From Desulfurococcaceae archaeon (GTDB lineage Archaea; Thermoproteota; Thermoprotei_A; Sulfolobales; Desulfurococcaceae): DNA of 64,000 bases. The translations under genes were made by a program, and so were the position numbers. The notes beneath the pieces are model-generated. The model made no database searches and had not been told where the DNA came from. It saw only the letters and a program-made list of their open reading frames with translations. The stretch is taken from NCBI GenBank assembly GCA_028275705.1, contig JAPWUD010000002.1, positions 1 to 64,000 on the forward strand, read 5' to 3'. Positions 48,033-56,757 of the stretch are shown here, one piece after another (position 1 is the stretch's first letter; each line of letters opens with the position of its first letter).

Positions 48033-48572
48033 CTATGGTAGTCTCCTAGCCATTACGTAGGCGTCTTCTCCATCTAGGTAGTAATTCCTCTCTGTTTTAA
48101 CCACGCGGTATCCCAGCTTCTCATATAGTGATATTGCTGGTTTATTTGAAACCCTTACCTCTAAGTATGTCTCACCACACTTGTAGTCCTCATACATGGT
48201 CTTCATTGCGTAGGCCATTAATACATAGCCCAAGCCCCTACCCCTGTGCTCGCTCAATACAGCAATACTAACCACGTGTCCCGACCTCACCAGCCAGTGC
48301 TTGAAGAAGCCTGGCTTTGTCTCAATTCTATTCATTATGTAGCCTACAACCTCCCCCCTTGGAGATACTGCAACATAGAAGGCTTTTCCATAATCCTCGA
48401 GTAGCTCCTCGTAGAAAGACCTTGGATAGTGCTCCGGTAGAGATACCTCGTTAATACCTATAACACTGTCTAGATCCCTGTACTCAGCATGCCTCACAGT
48501 GTAGCCTATAGCCCTCTCTCTAAGCCTCCTCTCCGCTTCTTCATACACTTGATATATACTTGGCTCACTCAT
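48033..48572 (-). CDS. rimI: RimI/Ard1-type N-terminal acetyltransferase
   Basis: The 179-residue GNAT protein has the acetyl-CoA loop VVSIAVLSEHRGRGLGYVLM near residue 100 and the conserved EVRVSNKPAISLYEKLGY near 142. Crenarchaeal homologues (Ard1/NatA-like) acetylate protein N-termini, including Alba. A basic N-terminal extension (VYEEAERRLRERAIGYTVR) precedes the domain. It diverges from coaBC. Confidence 0.87.
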   Translation of the reverse strand: MSEPSIYQVYEEAERRLRERAIGYTVRHAEYRDLDSVIGINEVSLPEHYPRSFYEELLEDYGKAFYVAVSPRGEVVGYIMNRIETKPGFFKHWLVRSGHVVSIAVLSEHRGRGLGYVLMAYAMKTMYEDYKCGETYLEVRVSNKPAISLYEKLGYRVVKTERNYYLDGEDAYVMARRLP

Positions 48573-48616
48573 AAATATACCCTTTTCATGCTATGTTATT
48601 AGAGGAGGGATTATTT

Positions 48617-49861
48617 ATGGGTTTTAAACCAGGGACGTTGTCTGAGGAGATTCAATTACAGCCAGTACAGACACTACGAGGTAAGAACATCGTATTAGGA
48701 GTTACAGGCTCCTCTGCAATATATAAGTCGATAGATCTAGCGCGTAGATTAATTAGAATGGGTGCAACTGTGAGGGTTGTGATGACGAGGTTTGCCACGA
48801 GGCTGATCTCACCTGATCTATTCCACTGGGCTACTGGTCAAAAACCACTCGTTGAAATGACTGGTGAAACAGAGCACATAGATCTCACAAAGTGGGGTGA
48901 TGCACTAGTAGTGGCTCCTGCAACATTGAATACTATGTCTAAAATTGCACACGGTGTACTAGATGAGTTACTAACACTAACAGCTGTAACTATGCTGGGC
49001 TCAGGTAAAAAAGTGATTATTGTACCCACTATGAATATTAGGTTAATGAAGACGCCACAGTACGATAAAGCAATTAAGATACTGAGAGAGGAGGGAGTAT
49101 TTATAATACCTCCGAAAATCGAAGAGGATAAAGCAAAGTACCCTCCAATAGAAGACCTCACACACTGCATAGATGCATTGATTAACAGGGGAAGAGACCT
49201 GGAGGGAGCCAGAGTACTTGTAACGGCCGGAGCAACCGTTGAGCACATAGACCCTGTGAGAGTAATAACAAATCCAAGCTCTGGTTTAATGGGTATACTA
49301 GTAGCTAGGGAAGCTGCTTGTAGAGGAGCTAGTGTAACACTAGTCCACGGCAACGTTACAGTTGAGCCACCATACATGGTTAAAACAATACGCGTAGAGT
49401 CAACTGAGGACATGGCGAGAGTTGTGAGAGATCTAACAGAGGGAGAGGAGTTCAATATAGGGGTGTTCGCAGCTGCTCCAGTGGATTATAAGCCAGTATC
49501 ACAGAGTAGTATTAAGATAAGTACGAGAGCTCATGAAAGAATCTCATTAGATCTACAAGCCACGCCTAAAGTTATTAAAAGCATAGCCAGGAGACCAGGA
49601 TACATTGTAGCCTTCGCAGCTGAAACCATGAGAGGTGAGGAATTAATTGAGAAAACCAGGGAGAAGCTCATTGAGTATGGAGCAGATCTAGTGGTAGGCA
49701 ATAACGTTTTATCAGACGTAGCGGGTTTTAGTAAACAATACTTAGATGCTGTTATCGTCACAAAGGAGGAAGTAGTGGTGAAAGGATTATTGTCAAAATA
49801 CGAGGTTGCTAGATTAATAATTGATAAAGCAGTTGGTAAAATAAAGATAGCGCCTGGTTAA
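48617..49861 (+). CDS. coaBC: CoaBC, phosphopantothenoylcysteine decarboxylase / phosphopantothenate-cysteine ligase
   Basis: The bifunctional enzyme of about 414 residues catalyses two CoA steps after phosphopantothenate. The N-terminal flavoprotein domain has NIVLGVTGSSAIYKSIDLAR, catalytic His region TEHIDLTKWGDALVVAPATLNTMSKIA and PTMNIRLM. The CoaB half has VLVTAGATVEHIDPVRVITNPSSGLMG and ends with DLVVGNNV. The ATG at 48617 follows GAGGAGGGA at correct spacing and replaces the track ATG 24 bp upstream. It lies away from the panB-panE-PPS block at 55-60 kb, but belongs to the same pathway. Confidence 0.92.
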   Translation: MGFKPGTLSEEIQLQPVQTLRGKNIVLGVTGSSAIYKSIDLARRLIRMGATVRVVMTRFATRLISPDLFHWATGQKPLVEMTGETEHIDLTKWGDALVVAPATLNTMSKIAHGVLDELLTLTAVTMLGSGKKVIIVPTMNIRLMKTPQYDKAIKILREEGVFIIPPKIEEDKAKYPPIEDLTHCIDALINRGRDLEGARVLVTAGATVEHIDPVRVITNPSSGLMGILVAREAACRGASVTLVHGNVTVEPPYMVKTIRVESTEDMARVVRDLTEGEEFNIGVFAAAPVDYKPVSQSSIKISTRAHERISLDLQATPKVIKSIARRPGYIVAFAAETMRGEELIEKTREKLIEYGADLVVGNNVLSDVAGFSKQYLDAVIVTKEEVVVKGLLSKYEVARLIIDKAVGKIKIAPG

Positions 49862-49939
49862 AAAGAGGATTTATTAGATGTTAGTTACTTAACGCTCCAG
49901 CTCTTACTGGGATCAAATTCAACGCCTCATTTTTGAGAA

Positions 49940-51424
49940 TTATGTTTTCTTCACCCACTTAAATAATCCATATTTCTTCTCCTGACTCGGTCTTACGTAT
50001 TCTCGTGTTTTATGCACTTGTCCTCTTTCCACACCCTCATTTCCCGTCTCTTCGTCTGCGAGCTCCTTGACTACTAGCTCTATGAAGTGATCTCTGACTG
50101 GCTCATAGGCTTTCTCATAGAATTTTACGGGGTCTTCTAGTACCTGGCGTGGAAACCTACTTAGGTATTTTAAGGCGGCTTCCCACGCTAGCTCGTATGG
50201 TATAACTCCCTCTATTTTATTAGTGATGTTTCTATCGTAGTCTTCTGGGAGTTGCTCTTTATCGCCTATAATGAAGTAGCCTCGTGGCGATACAAATGCA
50301 CCCTCACCTAAAACCTCCTCTTGTACTCTCGATTTGTCACTAGATTGCACGCTGCTCTCGGTATTGATATCTACAATGTCTATGTATAGGCGTTTTGCAT
50401 TCTTAGGTATGTAGCCTCTACCATAGTGTTTAGCCCATGCATAGAATATTGCACGGTTCAACCCAAAGCTCTTAGCTTTCTCTAAATCCCCGTGTAGTAG
50501 GTAGTATCGAGCGGCCTGGAGTAAACCCATTACTTGAAACCTACCGATCTTACCCCCCGGAGCACGTGGCACCCCACCACTCACTTTCCTCGGAGATGAC
50601 TCAACTAAACCCACTCTCGAGTGCACTTGACTCATTACATTAATCCTCTTCAGTGCTTCCAGTGCGAGTGCATCGCCTTCACCCTCTTTAAAAACACGCC
50701 ATGCACTTGGATCGTGTTTAAACGACCCCGGATCAACCCATCCAGGCTCAAAGCTATTAATGGCGCTTGGCTTAAAGCAGACGGCCACAGCGTCTCTCCT
50801 ACGGTGTAGTGAGAGTGGAATTGTGAAGACTCTCTTAATATCCACAAGGTTCTCCACTTTCACACCACTACTCCTAGCCAACGGCTCAATTTTATCCCTA
50901 GTCTCCCTCAAGACGTACTCAACAATTGAGTATGCTATATTGAGTGAATTGTATTTTGAGAGGATCTCCCTGGAGAATGCCTTCTCATTTATTCTAACGT
51001 GTGCGCCTTCACCACTCCACAATATGTAAACGCTCTCCTCTAATCCATGCCTCTCTAGGTAGTCAATTATTAAGCTAGCTACATCGAGAACGCTCCTGTA
51101 TTTATCCAGTGAGCCGTCGATATCGAAGAATGGAGTAGTGTACGCTATATTTCCTAAATCATCCAGCATGGAGGTGGAAGCTAGGTTTTTGTAGACGTGG
51201 ATCGTGGCGTAGAAAGTCCTAGCATTGAGCCTCTTATACCTATTAATAAGGCCCAATACATCCCTCTCACTGCTGAGAACCAATGGTTGATCCTTGAAAT
51301 ACCTCACAAAAATCCTTCTCTCACCATAAGAACCCTCAACAGCAATCCACCTACCCCTAGAATACTCAGCAATCTCTCTTGCTACATCCCCACGACTATA
51401 GTGGCTGTAAACAACAGAGCTCAA
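49940..51424 (-). CDS. archaeo-eukaryotic primase (PriS)-like protein
   Basis: A 494-residue protein with hallmarks of the primase small subunit fold. TPFFDIDGSLDKYR near residue 103 is the metal-binding D-x-D motif, YILWSGEGAHVRIN near 148 is the S-G-x-x-x-H nucleotide-binding motif, and VDIKRVFTIPLSLHRR near 215 matches the conserved region near the third catalytic site. The C-terminal 200 residues are helical and unlike PriS. It is probably not the replicative PriS; more likely a divergent AEP paralogue. No PriL gene is nearby. Converges on coaBC. Confidence 0.6.
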   Translation of the reverse strand: MSSVVYSHYSRGDVAREIAEYSRGRWIAVEGSYGERRIFVRYFKDQPLVLSSERDVLGLINRYKRLNARTFYATIHVYKNLASTSMLDDLGNIAYTTPFFDIDGSLDKYRSVLDVASLIIDYLERHGLEESVYILWSGEGAHVRINEKAFSREILSKYNSLNIAYSIVEYVLRETRDKIEPLARSSGVKVENLVDIKRVFTIPLSLHRRRDAVAVCFKPSAINSFEPGWVDPGSFKHDPSAWRVFKEGEGDALALEALKRINVMSQVHSRVGLVESSPRKVSGGVPRAPGGKIGRFQVMGLLQAARYYLLHGDLEKAKSFGLNRAIFYAWAKHYGRGYIPKNAKRLYIDIVDINTESSVQSSDKSRVQEEVLGEGAFVSPRGYFIIGDKEQLPEDYDRNITNKIEGVIPYELAWEAALKYLSRFPRQVLEDPVKFYEKAYEPVRDHFIELVVKELADEETGNEGVERGQVHKTREYVRPSQEKKYGLFKWVKKT

Positions 51425-51608
51425 GTAGACCAGCCAGTAGAAATATCAAAGTGAAAACAGTCTTAAGCCAGAGGAGCCCACGATTCGTGAAAACAATATG
51501 TTATTGACTAGATTTAGCAGAATAGATGTTATTGTGGATAGACTGAATGCCCTATATTAGAATGAGAAAGGCACTTCTGCACACAAACCTAAGTAAATTG
51601 GTCCCAAT

Positions 51609-52457
51609 TTAATGTTCGTTATTTACCTGGGAAATTATTACTGGATTCTTAGTCATGAATTCGCTTAATGGTATATTTCTCCTCGGCCTACGCGCTATTA
51701 TAACTCCACTAAACTGAGATCTAATAGGTGCGAAGTCCACGTCTTCGAAGAAGACCCATGTAAAGGCCGCTGAAGACGCTATATCCCAGTAGTAGGTGTT
51801 TAACTCTGCTCGTTCACCTCTAGGTATACTTATATAAGCCCTCCTGGTGTACCCTGTTCTAGCATCTCTATCTACATATATATCTAGTGTAACTCCTCCT
51901 TCTTCAACTATTGGTATTAGCTCTTTAAACCCCGTTCTAATGAAAATACCGTAAACTCTATCACTTTCATCATACATGAATAAACCATTATCAACGAGTA
52001 ACTTAGACACATTTGCGAGAATTTTTAACCAAGTCCATGGATTGAAGTGTGGAGTTGTAGAACCCCACATTAATGCAATATCTTGTTTTTCAAGTTCAAG
52101 TGGCTGAGTCACATCAGTTAATAGTGTACTTGGCTCGAATCCAAGTTCTCTTAACCCATGCTTTCTAGCTTTCTCCAGTGCACTGGATCTAAGGTCTACT
52201 AGTGTTAATTTAACTTCAAACCCCTTCTCTACAAGCACTTTGGATAATCCTATACCAGCTAATCCCGTGCCACTGCAGATATCAATAATTCTAACAATTC
52301 TTCTATCCTTAAGAAATTCCTTGATCCAATTATGATTGATCAACTGCTCCATGTCTCCACGTATTTGCCTATATCTCTCAATACCTTGAGGAGTCTCGGG
52401 ATCCTCTACCCACGAGATTAAACTATACAACTTCTCTAATTCAATCTGCAAACTCAT
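51609..52457 (-). CDS. SAM-dependent methyltransferase, unknown substrate
   Basis: The product is about 282 residues. SAM motif I is IIDICSGTGLAGIGLSKVL near residue 60, motif II LTLVDLRSSALEKARKHG near 90, and IALMWGSTTPHFNPWTW near 130 marks the post-II active-site region. The C-terminal third (after VTLDIYVDRDA) is a beta-rich extension. ATG 52457 follows GTGAT and is preferred to the track start 15 bp upstream. It diverges from the small gene at 52516. Confidence 0.7.
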   Translation of the reverse strand: MSLQIELEKLYSLISWVEDPETPQGIERYRQIRGDMEQLINHNWIKEFLKDRRIVRIIDICSGTGLAGIGLSKVLVEKGFEVKLTLVDLRSSALEKARKHGLRELGFEPSTLLTDVTQPLELEKQDIALMWGSTTPHFNPWTWLKILANVSKLLVDNGLFMYDESDRVYGIFIRTGFKELIPIVEEGGVTLDIYVDRDARTGYTRRAYISIPRGERAELNTYYWDIASSAAFTWVFFEDVDFAPIRSQFSGVIIARRPRRNIPLSEFMTKNPVIISQVNNEH

Positions 52458-52515
52458 ACTTATCACATGCATTGGTATACGCTAGCACACTATTTATAGT
52501 TAATAGGGGATTAAT

Positions 52516-52695
52516 GTGAGTAGATTTCATGGTGATTTATTGACTAGGTATACTATTGGAGAAGAGACACTTAAGCTAATACTAGAGGGTAAGGCAAGGC
52601 CGGTTAAAGGCGTGAAGTTGAGGTATGGGAAATATAGAATTGTGAAGAGATATATCGTTAAAGGAGTTGTATATGGCTGTAAGAGTGAGGGTTAA
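52516..52695 (+). CDS. 59-residue basic protein paired with retropepsin-like gene
   Basis: GTG at 52516 to TAA at 52695 encodes a 59-residue protein (MSRFHGDLLTRYTIGEETL ... GVKLRYGKYRIVKRYIVKG) rich in Lys, Arg and Tyr. It was too short for the ORF track. It overlaps the next gene by 23 bp, whose ribosome binding site (GGAG) lies inside its coding sequence, so the two are translationally coupled. The family is not recognised. The close coupling suggests an antitoxin or a partner for the downstream protein, but that is inference. Confidence 0.6.
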   Translation: MSRFHGDLLTRYTIGEETLKLILEGKARPVKGVKLRYGKYRIVKRYIVKGVVYGCKSEG

Positions 52696-53089
52696 AATAT
52701 CGAGAGGTAGTAGAGAGAAAACTCTTATCGTGCTAGTTAATAGTGGTGCTGAGAGTGAAGAACCAGTTGTAGTCGTTAGTCCTAGGGACGCCATAGATCT
52801 TGGCTTCAACCTCGAAGAATTCGACGTTGTAGAAGTAGAGTTAGCCTCTGGGAAAACCCAGGGCCTCATATCTAGGGAGAAGGTTATTCTTGAACTACTA
52901 AGTGAGAATGGTAGCACTTTATCCACTACGCAAGCCTACCTCGCCGTCGACGAAAACCTCATAGAACCCCTAATAACAGACGCCACCATTGATGAACTAG
53001 GCATAGTTATATTGAGCTTTAAGAAAGGGTTGTGGAGACATAGAAACGACCCTCCCAACATTACAAGGTATAGTGCTCTTTATAAATAA
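52673..53089 (+). CDS. retropepsin-like (clan AA aspartic protease fold) protein lacking the catalytic Asp
   Basis: The 138-residue protein matches archaeal single-domain clan AA proteases in plan: an N-terminal VLVNSGAES where the active-site D-T-G-A is expected, then VVSPRDAIDLGFNLEEFDVVEVELASGK (the lid region), and PLITDATIDELGIVIL corresponding to the conserved P-L-I-G-x-x-x-L-x-x-L-G-I end. The catalytic Asp is Asn, so it is probably not an active protease. ATG 52673 follows GGAG and replaces the track start at 52667. Coupled to the 59-residue gene upstream. Confidence 0.6.
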   Translation: MAVRVRVKISRGSREKTLIVLVNSGAESEEPVVVVSPRDAIDLGFNLEEFDVVEVELASGKTQGLISREKVILELLSENGSTLSTTQAYLAVDENLIEPLITDATIDELGIVILSFKKGLWRHRNDPPNITRYSALYK

Positions 53090-53241
53090 AGCTGGATGGA
53101 ACCCTCAAACATAATCCTTATTATTAGAACATAGCGATTTAAAAGTCTCACTTACTCTAAGGCGTTGAGATAGTCAGTACGAGAGGCGAGTTGATGTATA
53201 GTTCTATTTGCATTATTGCTCATTAGGCGGTGATAGATAGG

Positions 53242-53340
53242 AAAGCTTATAAACCCCTCCTCACTAATAGAGATGTGAATCCAATATTAAGAAACTTGCG
53301 TCAAGGATCAAGCTTAGAATCCAATACAAAGAATTGAAAG
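53242..53340 (+). CRISPR. solitary CRISPR leader core plus single repeat
   Basis: Read on the plus strand, AAAGCTTATAAACCCC (TATA) is followed by a leader ending TCAAGCTTA and one repeat ending GAATTGAAAG at 53317-53340. The reverse complement aligns without gaps to 44647-44745, the leader-proximal end of the array: by hand 6 of 75 leader bases and 1 of 24 repeat bases differ. Homology stops just beyond the TATA box on one side and at the repeat end on the other. There is no second repeat. It overlaps the 3' end of the MNT gene in antisense orientation. Confidence 0.9.
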
Positions 53341-53605
53341 ATTGTTGAGGTGTTAAGAGGTGGAATTCTATTGGTGAATCGAAGTATTTCTTGTAGAGAA
53401 CGTCGTATATTCTCAGCTTTTTCTCTCTGTTCTTGAAATCCTCGGACACTATTGCAATGTCTATGTCGCTTAATCCAATACAGTAATCCCCCCTGACTAC
53501 ACTACCGAATACAAATACTCGCGCTTCTACCTCCCTATTAACTAGCTCCTTAACCTCCCTTGCTGTATCAATGTAGTTTAGAAAGTAGCTCTTTATTTTC
53601 TCCAT
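53264..53605 (-). CDS. MNT nucleotidyltransferase with CRISPR-derived C-terminus
   Basis: The 113-residue protein has an intact N-terminal catalytic core: VFVFGSVVRG near residue 32 and LSDIDIAIVSED near 45. After SPIEFHLLTPQQ (about residue 86) the reading frame enters a CRISPR repeat (encoding SFNSLYWIL) and then the leader, ending SHLY and a stop. The intact paralogue at 3965 ends in about 15 more native residues at this point. The tail is therefore a fusion product created by recombination with CRISPR DNA. The core may still function. It overlaps the HEPN reading frame upstream by 13 bp. Confidence 0.75.
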   Translation of the reverse strand: MEKIKSYFLNYIDTAREVKELVNREVEARVFVFGSVVRGDYCIGLSDIDIAIVSEDFKNREKKLRIYDVLYKKYFDSPIEFHLLTPQQSFNSLYWILSLILDASFLILDSHLY

Positions 53606-54005
53606 AAAACCTCTTTTAGTTTCTCATATAGTTGAAAAGCTCTTTTAACCTCCTCATCGAAGAACTCCTCGTAAATATATCTTAATGAAATATATGTCCG
53701 TTCCAGGTCTCTCAGAGTGTACTTATGTTGCTCTAGAATCTCCTTAATCTCGTTTTTACCCCAAAATCCGCGAGTTCCAACAATAGTCTTCTAAGGGAGT
53801 GAGTCCGAGTATAAGAACCCTTAATCTCGAGGAGTTTTGCCTTGATCAATAGTTGGATCGCCTGCTCTAAGTGGAACATTGAAATGTCGAAATCCCCGTT
53901 CTCATAGTCTACTTCTGCGTCTCTCTTGAAAGCCTCAGCCCTCTTCAACAAGATCTCTATTTCCTCCCTCAAATCCGCCACCCCGTTTAATAAAGATGTT
54001 TTCAA
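53593..54005 (-). pseudogene. HEPN-domain gene with frameshift
   Basis: The first part (MKTSLLNGVADLREEIEIL ... DFDISMFHLEQAIQLLIKAKLLEIKGSYTRTHSLRRLLLELADF) is a typical HEPN protein. After LADF one base is missing in a T/G run near 53757; the continuation (KNEIKEILEQHKYTLRDLERTYISLRY ... LKEVLWRK) is in another frame and stops at 53593 inside the MNT start. Joined length is about 137 residues, normal for the family. The track shows only the first 90 residues. With the altered MNT gene, both halves of this toxin-antitoxin pair are damaged. Confidence 0.8.
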
Positions 54006-54019
54006 AATTACGAATACTC

Positions 54020-54931
54020 CTAGCTCTTAATCAATCCCTCAAACACTTCTATTGGCGAGCCAAAGACCTCGTGGAATTTATCATTATACTTCTCCCTGAA
54101 TAAAGCTAGAAGTTGCTTTAGTGTTCTTAATACTGGCTCATCTATTGGAGTATCCAGTGGTCTCGGTGGATAGTAGTCTAGTCCCTTCAATAAACTAGTT
54201 GCAAAATACCAAATTGTTTTATCTACTTTCCTCCCCTTTACTGGTTGACCAGAAAAACCTCTTGAATTAAAAGATGTATATATCAAGTAAACCTCGTCAA
54301 CTACAGCTGGGTATTTTAAATCACCGTTCAATAGCTCAAGGTCTAATACTTCATATCCATGTTTTGTTCTACTGGTGGACTCTACTCTAACTCCAAATAA
54401 ATCCCTAATCCTCGGGTCATAAACCAATACACGTGTTCCAGCCACTATCTCTAACCCTCCATTCTCAACCCTAACCACAGTGTTTTCTGTTGAGTATACC
54501 TTAAACCCCCGGCTCACAGCCAGAGCCGTAATAGTGCTTTTACCAGTATGAGGGTATCCTAGTAGGAGTACATTCCTCGATCCTAGATTAATAGACACAG
54601 AGTCTGTTAACACTACATACCCATTCCTGGCAAGACTCCTCGCCAACACTTGGAGTAGGAAGAATACTGGTGATTCATTTACGTATGGGTATGGTAGATC
54701 GCCCGCGACAACGTATTGATCTTCACTAATTGACGAATAGAGTTCAGATAAGACCTGAAATCCAGATCCATTTACCCAGTATACTACACTATTAGCGTTT
54801 ATGCATTGATCAACCAAGTCTAACCTCGGTAAATACCTTCTAGCAAACTCAGTTGTTAAAGAGCTATGTAAATCCCTGATTCTATCATGTACCACCTTAA
54901 TACACGTATTTAAAAGACTTAACCCTGCCAA
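54020..54931 (-). CDS. HPr-kinase-like P-loop protein
   Basis: The 303-residue protein has the Walker A motif LLLGYPHTGKSTITALAVSRG near residue 140, followed by VYSTENTVVRVENGGLEIVAGTRV. This order (late P-loop, then a short strand-turn with an acidic residue) is that of HPr serine kinase C-terminal-like domains. The N-terminal 130 residues and the C-terminal 80 (PPRPLDTPIDEPVLRTLKQLLALF) show no family I know. Archaea lack the PTS HPr protein, so the substrate must differ. Start is 15 bp upstream of the HEPN gene, on the same strand. Confidence 0.5.
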   Translation of the reverse strand: MAGLSLLNTCIKVVHDRIRDLHSSLTTEFARRYLPRLDLVDQCINANSVVYWVNGSGFQVLSELYSSISEDQYVVAGDLPYPYVNESPVFFLLQVLARSLARNGYVVLTDSVSINLGSRNVLLLGYPHTGKSTITALAVSRGFKVYSTENTVVRVENGGLEIVAGTRVLVYDPRIRDLFGVRVESTSRTKHGYEVLDLELLNGDLKYPAVVDEVYLIYTSFNSRGFSGQPVKGRKVDKTIWYFATSLLKGLDYYPPRPLDTPIDEPVLRTLKQLLALFREKYNDKFHEVFGSPIEVFEGLIKS

Positions 54932-55131
54932 TAAGCACCCTTGTTAATCTCAATTGAGGGGAAGCTTATAAACTACATGAATATAAAGCTGTAAAAATAA
55001 TTAACCCGTGTAATTTGCATTAATAAATCGCAATAATTGCGAGTTAAGCATGAATCGATAGGTTTCAGTGTTTTGGGAGATCATGCGGGTATGTACTTCG
55101 TAGTTGAAGACCAATTGATTAGAAAAATGCA

Positions 55132-55911
55132 TTATTTGATTGATAGTGTTATTTGGGAGCTTGACAACTCCATAAGTCTCTTATTTATGAAGCGGAGGGC
55201 TTCTTGCAGGGTTCTATTATTATCGTAGTTTTTCAATATTTCCTCCAATTCACTTCTCGATTTGTTTTTCAACTCCCTAGCCTTATTGATCATTTGTGGA
55301 ATAGCTCTCACTACATTATCAACTATTGTTATATTTGCAGACCTCGCTGTTCTCGATAGTGGGTTTAAATCTATTGCTATGACTGTTTTATTCATTTTCC
55401 TTAACGCCTCGGTGCGGTCACCATCCTCTAGTGGAACCATTACAACGTCTGCTATTAGTATTCCACGGGGGCTAACACGCCTCCTCTCACTGAAGAGCTC
55501 GGGTATAGTGGCTGATGCATCCTCGCCAACCCCTAGTATCTCGGTTGCACCATGTTTCTTCAGCCAATTTGCGATTGTTTCTTCCCTTTCCCTAGTCCTG
55601 TAGAAGAGGTTTACCTCGATCTTGGCGTTCAACAAATGCGCTAACTCAACTATTTCACCTGGTACGAGTGCGGCTGTATTTCCATTCACTGATATTACGG
55701 GGTATTTAGCTAGGAGTAGAGATGCAACTGCGGCTTCAATGGCTCTAATTGCGAATTCCTGTGTAGACTCACCTATTAGGTAGTCAAAGCACTCTCCCCT
55801 TCCATGGGCAATTAAACCCTCAGCTACCACTATGCCCCGTTTAAACCCCTCAACTAGCTTTTCACGTATTATTAAGCTTTCTCTACGTGGGTGGGTTGGG
55901 GGTATGTGCAA
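55132..55911 (-). CDS. coaD-PPS: 4-phosphopantoate-beta-alanine ligase (phosphopantothenate synthetase)
   Basis: The 259-residue enzyme is the archaeal PPS (COG1701), which joins 4-phosphopantoate and beta-alanine with ATP. The N-terminus [42 protein letters not shown] and the later [18 protein letters not shown] are the family's strongest segments. [15 protein letters not shown] and [26 protein letters not shown] follow. It overlaps the pantoate kinase gene by 29 bp. Together they replace bacterial PanC and CoaA. The symbol is descriptive only. Confidence 0.9.
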   Translation of the reverse strand: MHIPPTHPRRESLIIREKLVEGFKRGIVVAEGLIAHGRGECFDYLIGESTQEFAIRAIEAAVASLLLAKYPVISVNGNTAALVPGEIVELAHLLNAKIEVNLFYRTREREETIANWLKKHGATEILGVGEDASATIPELFSERRRVSPRGILIADVVMVPLEDGDRTEALRKMNKTVIAIDLNPLSRTARSANITIVDNVVRAIPQMINKARELKNKSRSELEEILKNYDNNRTLQEALRFINKRLMELSSSQITLSIK

Positions 55912-56734
55912 TTAATACACCTACTTGAGATATAGTGGTAGGTATTGGTTTAAGCCTTTTCCTCTCTAACTCCCCGATTACTTCGCCAATGTACTCTCTC
56001 TCAACCCACATGATCAAGGCAGACTTCTTCAAGTAGTAGCTTATGATGCCATTAAGACCTGAGACTACACGTTCTACAATAGAGTAGTCAAATAGGCGAC
56101 TCGTGAACAACCTAGAGGATTCGAAGTAAACCATGAGGTCTTCTGATTCAACTACTTTCCTGAGTAATACTTCTCCATATTCACATAGACTAGTACTCAT
56201 TCTACTAAGCATACTCGGAGTCTCCTCGGCAACACCTATTGATACAGCCAATAATCTAACATCTCCACGGGGAATTACACGGTATGCATAGCCAAATCCA
56301 GGTGCCCCTGGCGATACACGTATAGCAAGCCCGCCTGTATACTCCGCTATAACGTCGCCAAGGCCTGTTCTACCCATTACTTCAAGTTTATGCGCTACTT
56401 GTAGTGCTTTGAGAATTGGTCTCCCCGCAACTGCGAATGAGTATACACTATGTGATATTAATGTAGCTGCTGAAACCCCGAAGCCTAGTCCAAGATCAAG
56501 TGGAGTATAGATGTTTGACTCTACATCAATCCCTGCCTCGCTACATACTACTTTAGACTGCTGAGTAAATACTTCCCGATTATTCAATAGTGCTCTACAA
56601 CTACCCCTTCTCCCCGTCGCCACCGCGTAAATAGATAAATTAATGCCTGCACCAATACTACCTGTTTTCAAAGGGTCATCGCTGTATATAGGTATCCATA
56701 ATCCCGAAACGTGGAGTGGTGTAATTACTTTCAA
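55883..56734 (-). CDS. pok: pantoate kinase (GHMP family)
   Basis: The archaeal pantoate kinase phosphorylates pantoate at O4. The motif [17 protein letters not shown] near the N-terminus and the GHMP ATP loop [17 protein letters not shown] near residue 95 are clear. The track start at 56800 adds 22 residues that overlap apgM and do not fit the family. TTG at 56734 follows GGTG and gives [13 protein letters not shown], matching known N-termini, so it is used here (283 residues). It lies 23 bp after apgM. Confidence 0.9.
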   Translation of the reverse strand: MKVITPLHVSGLWIPIYSDDPLKTGSIGAGINLSIYAVATGRRGSCRALLNNREVFTQQSKVVCSEAGIDVESNIYTPLDLGLGFGVSAATLISHSVYSFAVAGRPILKALQVAHKLEVMGRTGLGDVIAEYTGGLAIRVSPGAPGFGYAYRVIPRGDVRLLAVSIGVAEETPSMLSRMSTSLCEYGEVLLRKVVESEDLMVYFESSRLFTSRLFDYSIVERVVSGLNGIISYYLKKSALIMWVEREYIGEVIGELERKRLKPIPTTISQVGVLIAHTPNPPT

Positions 56735-56757
56735 ATGGACACCATGGAATATATAAA

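Noticed and set aside
48838-49455. 205-residue minus-strand ORF
   Set aside because: Antisense shadow of coaBC.
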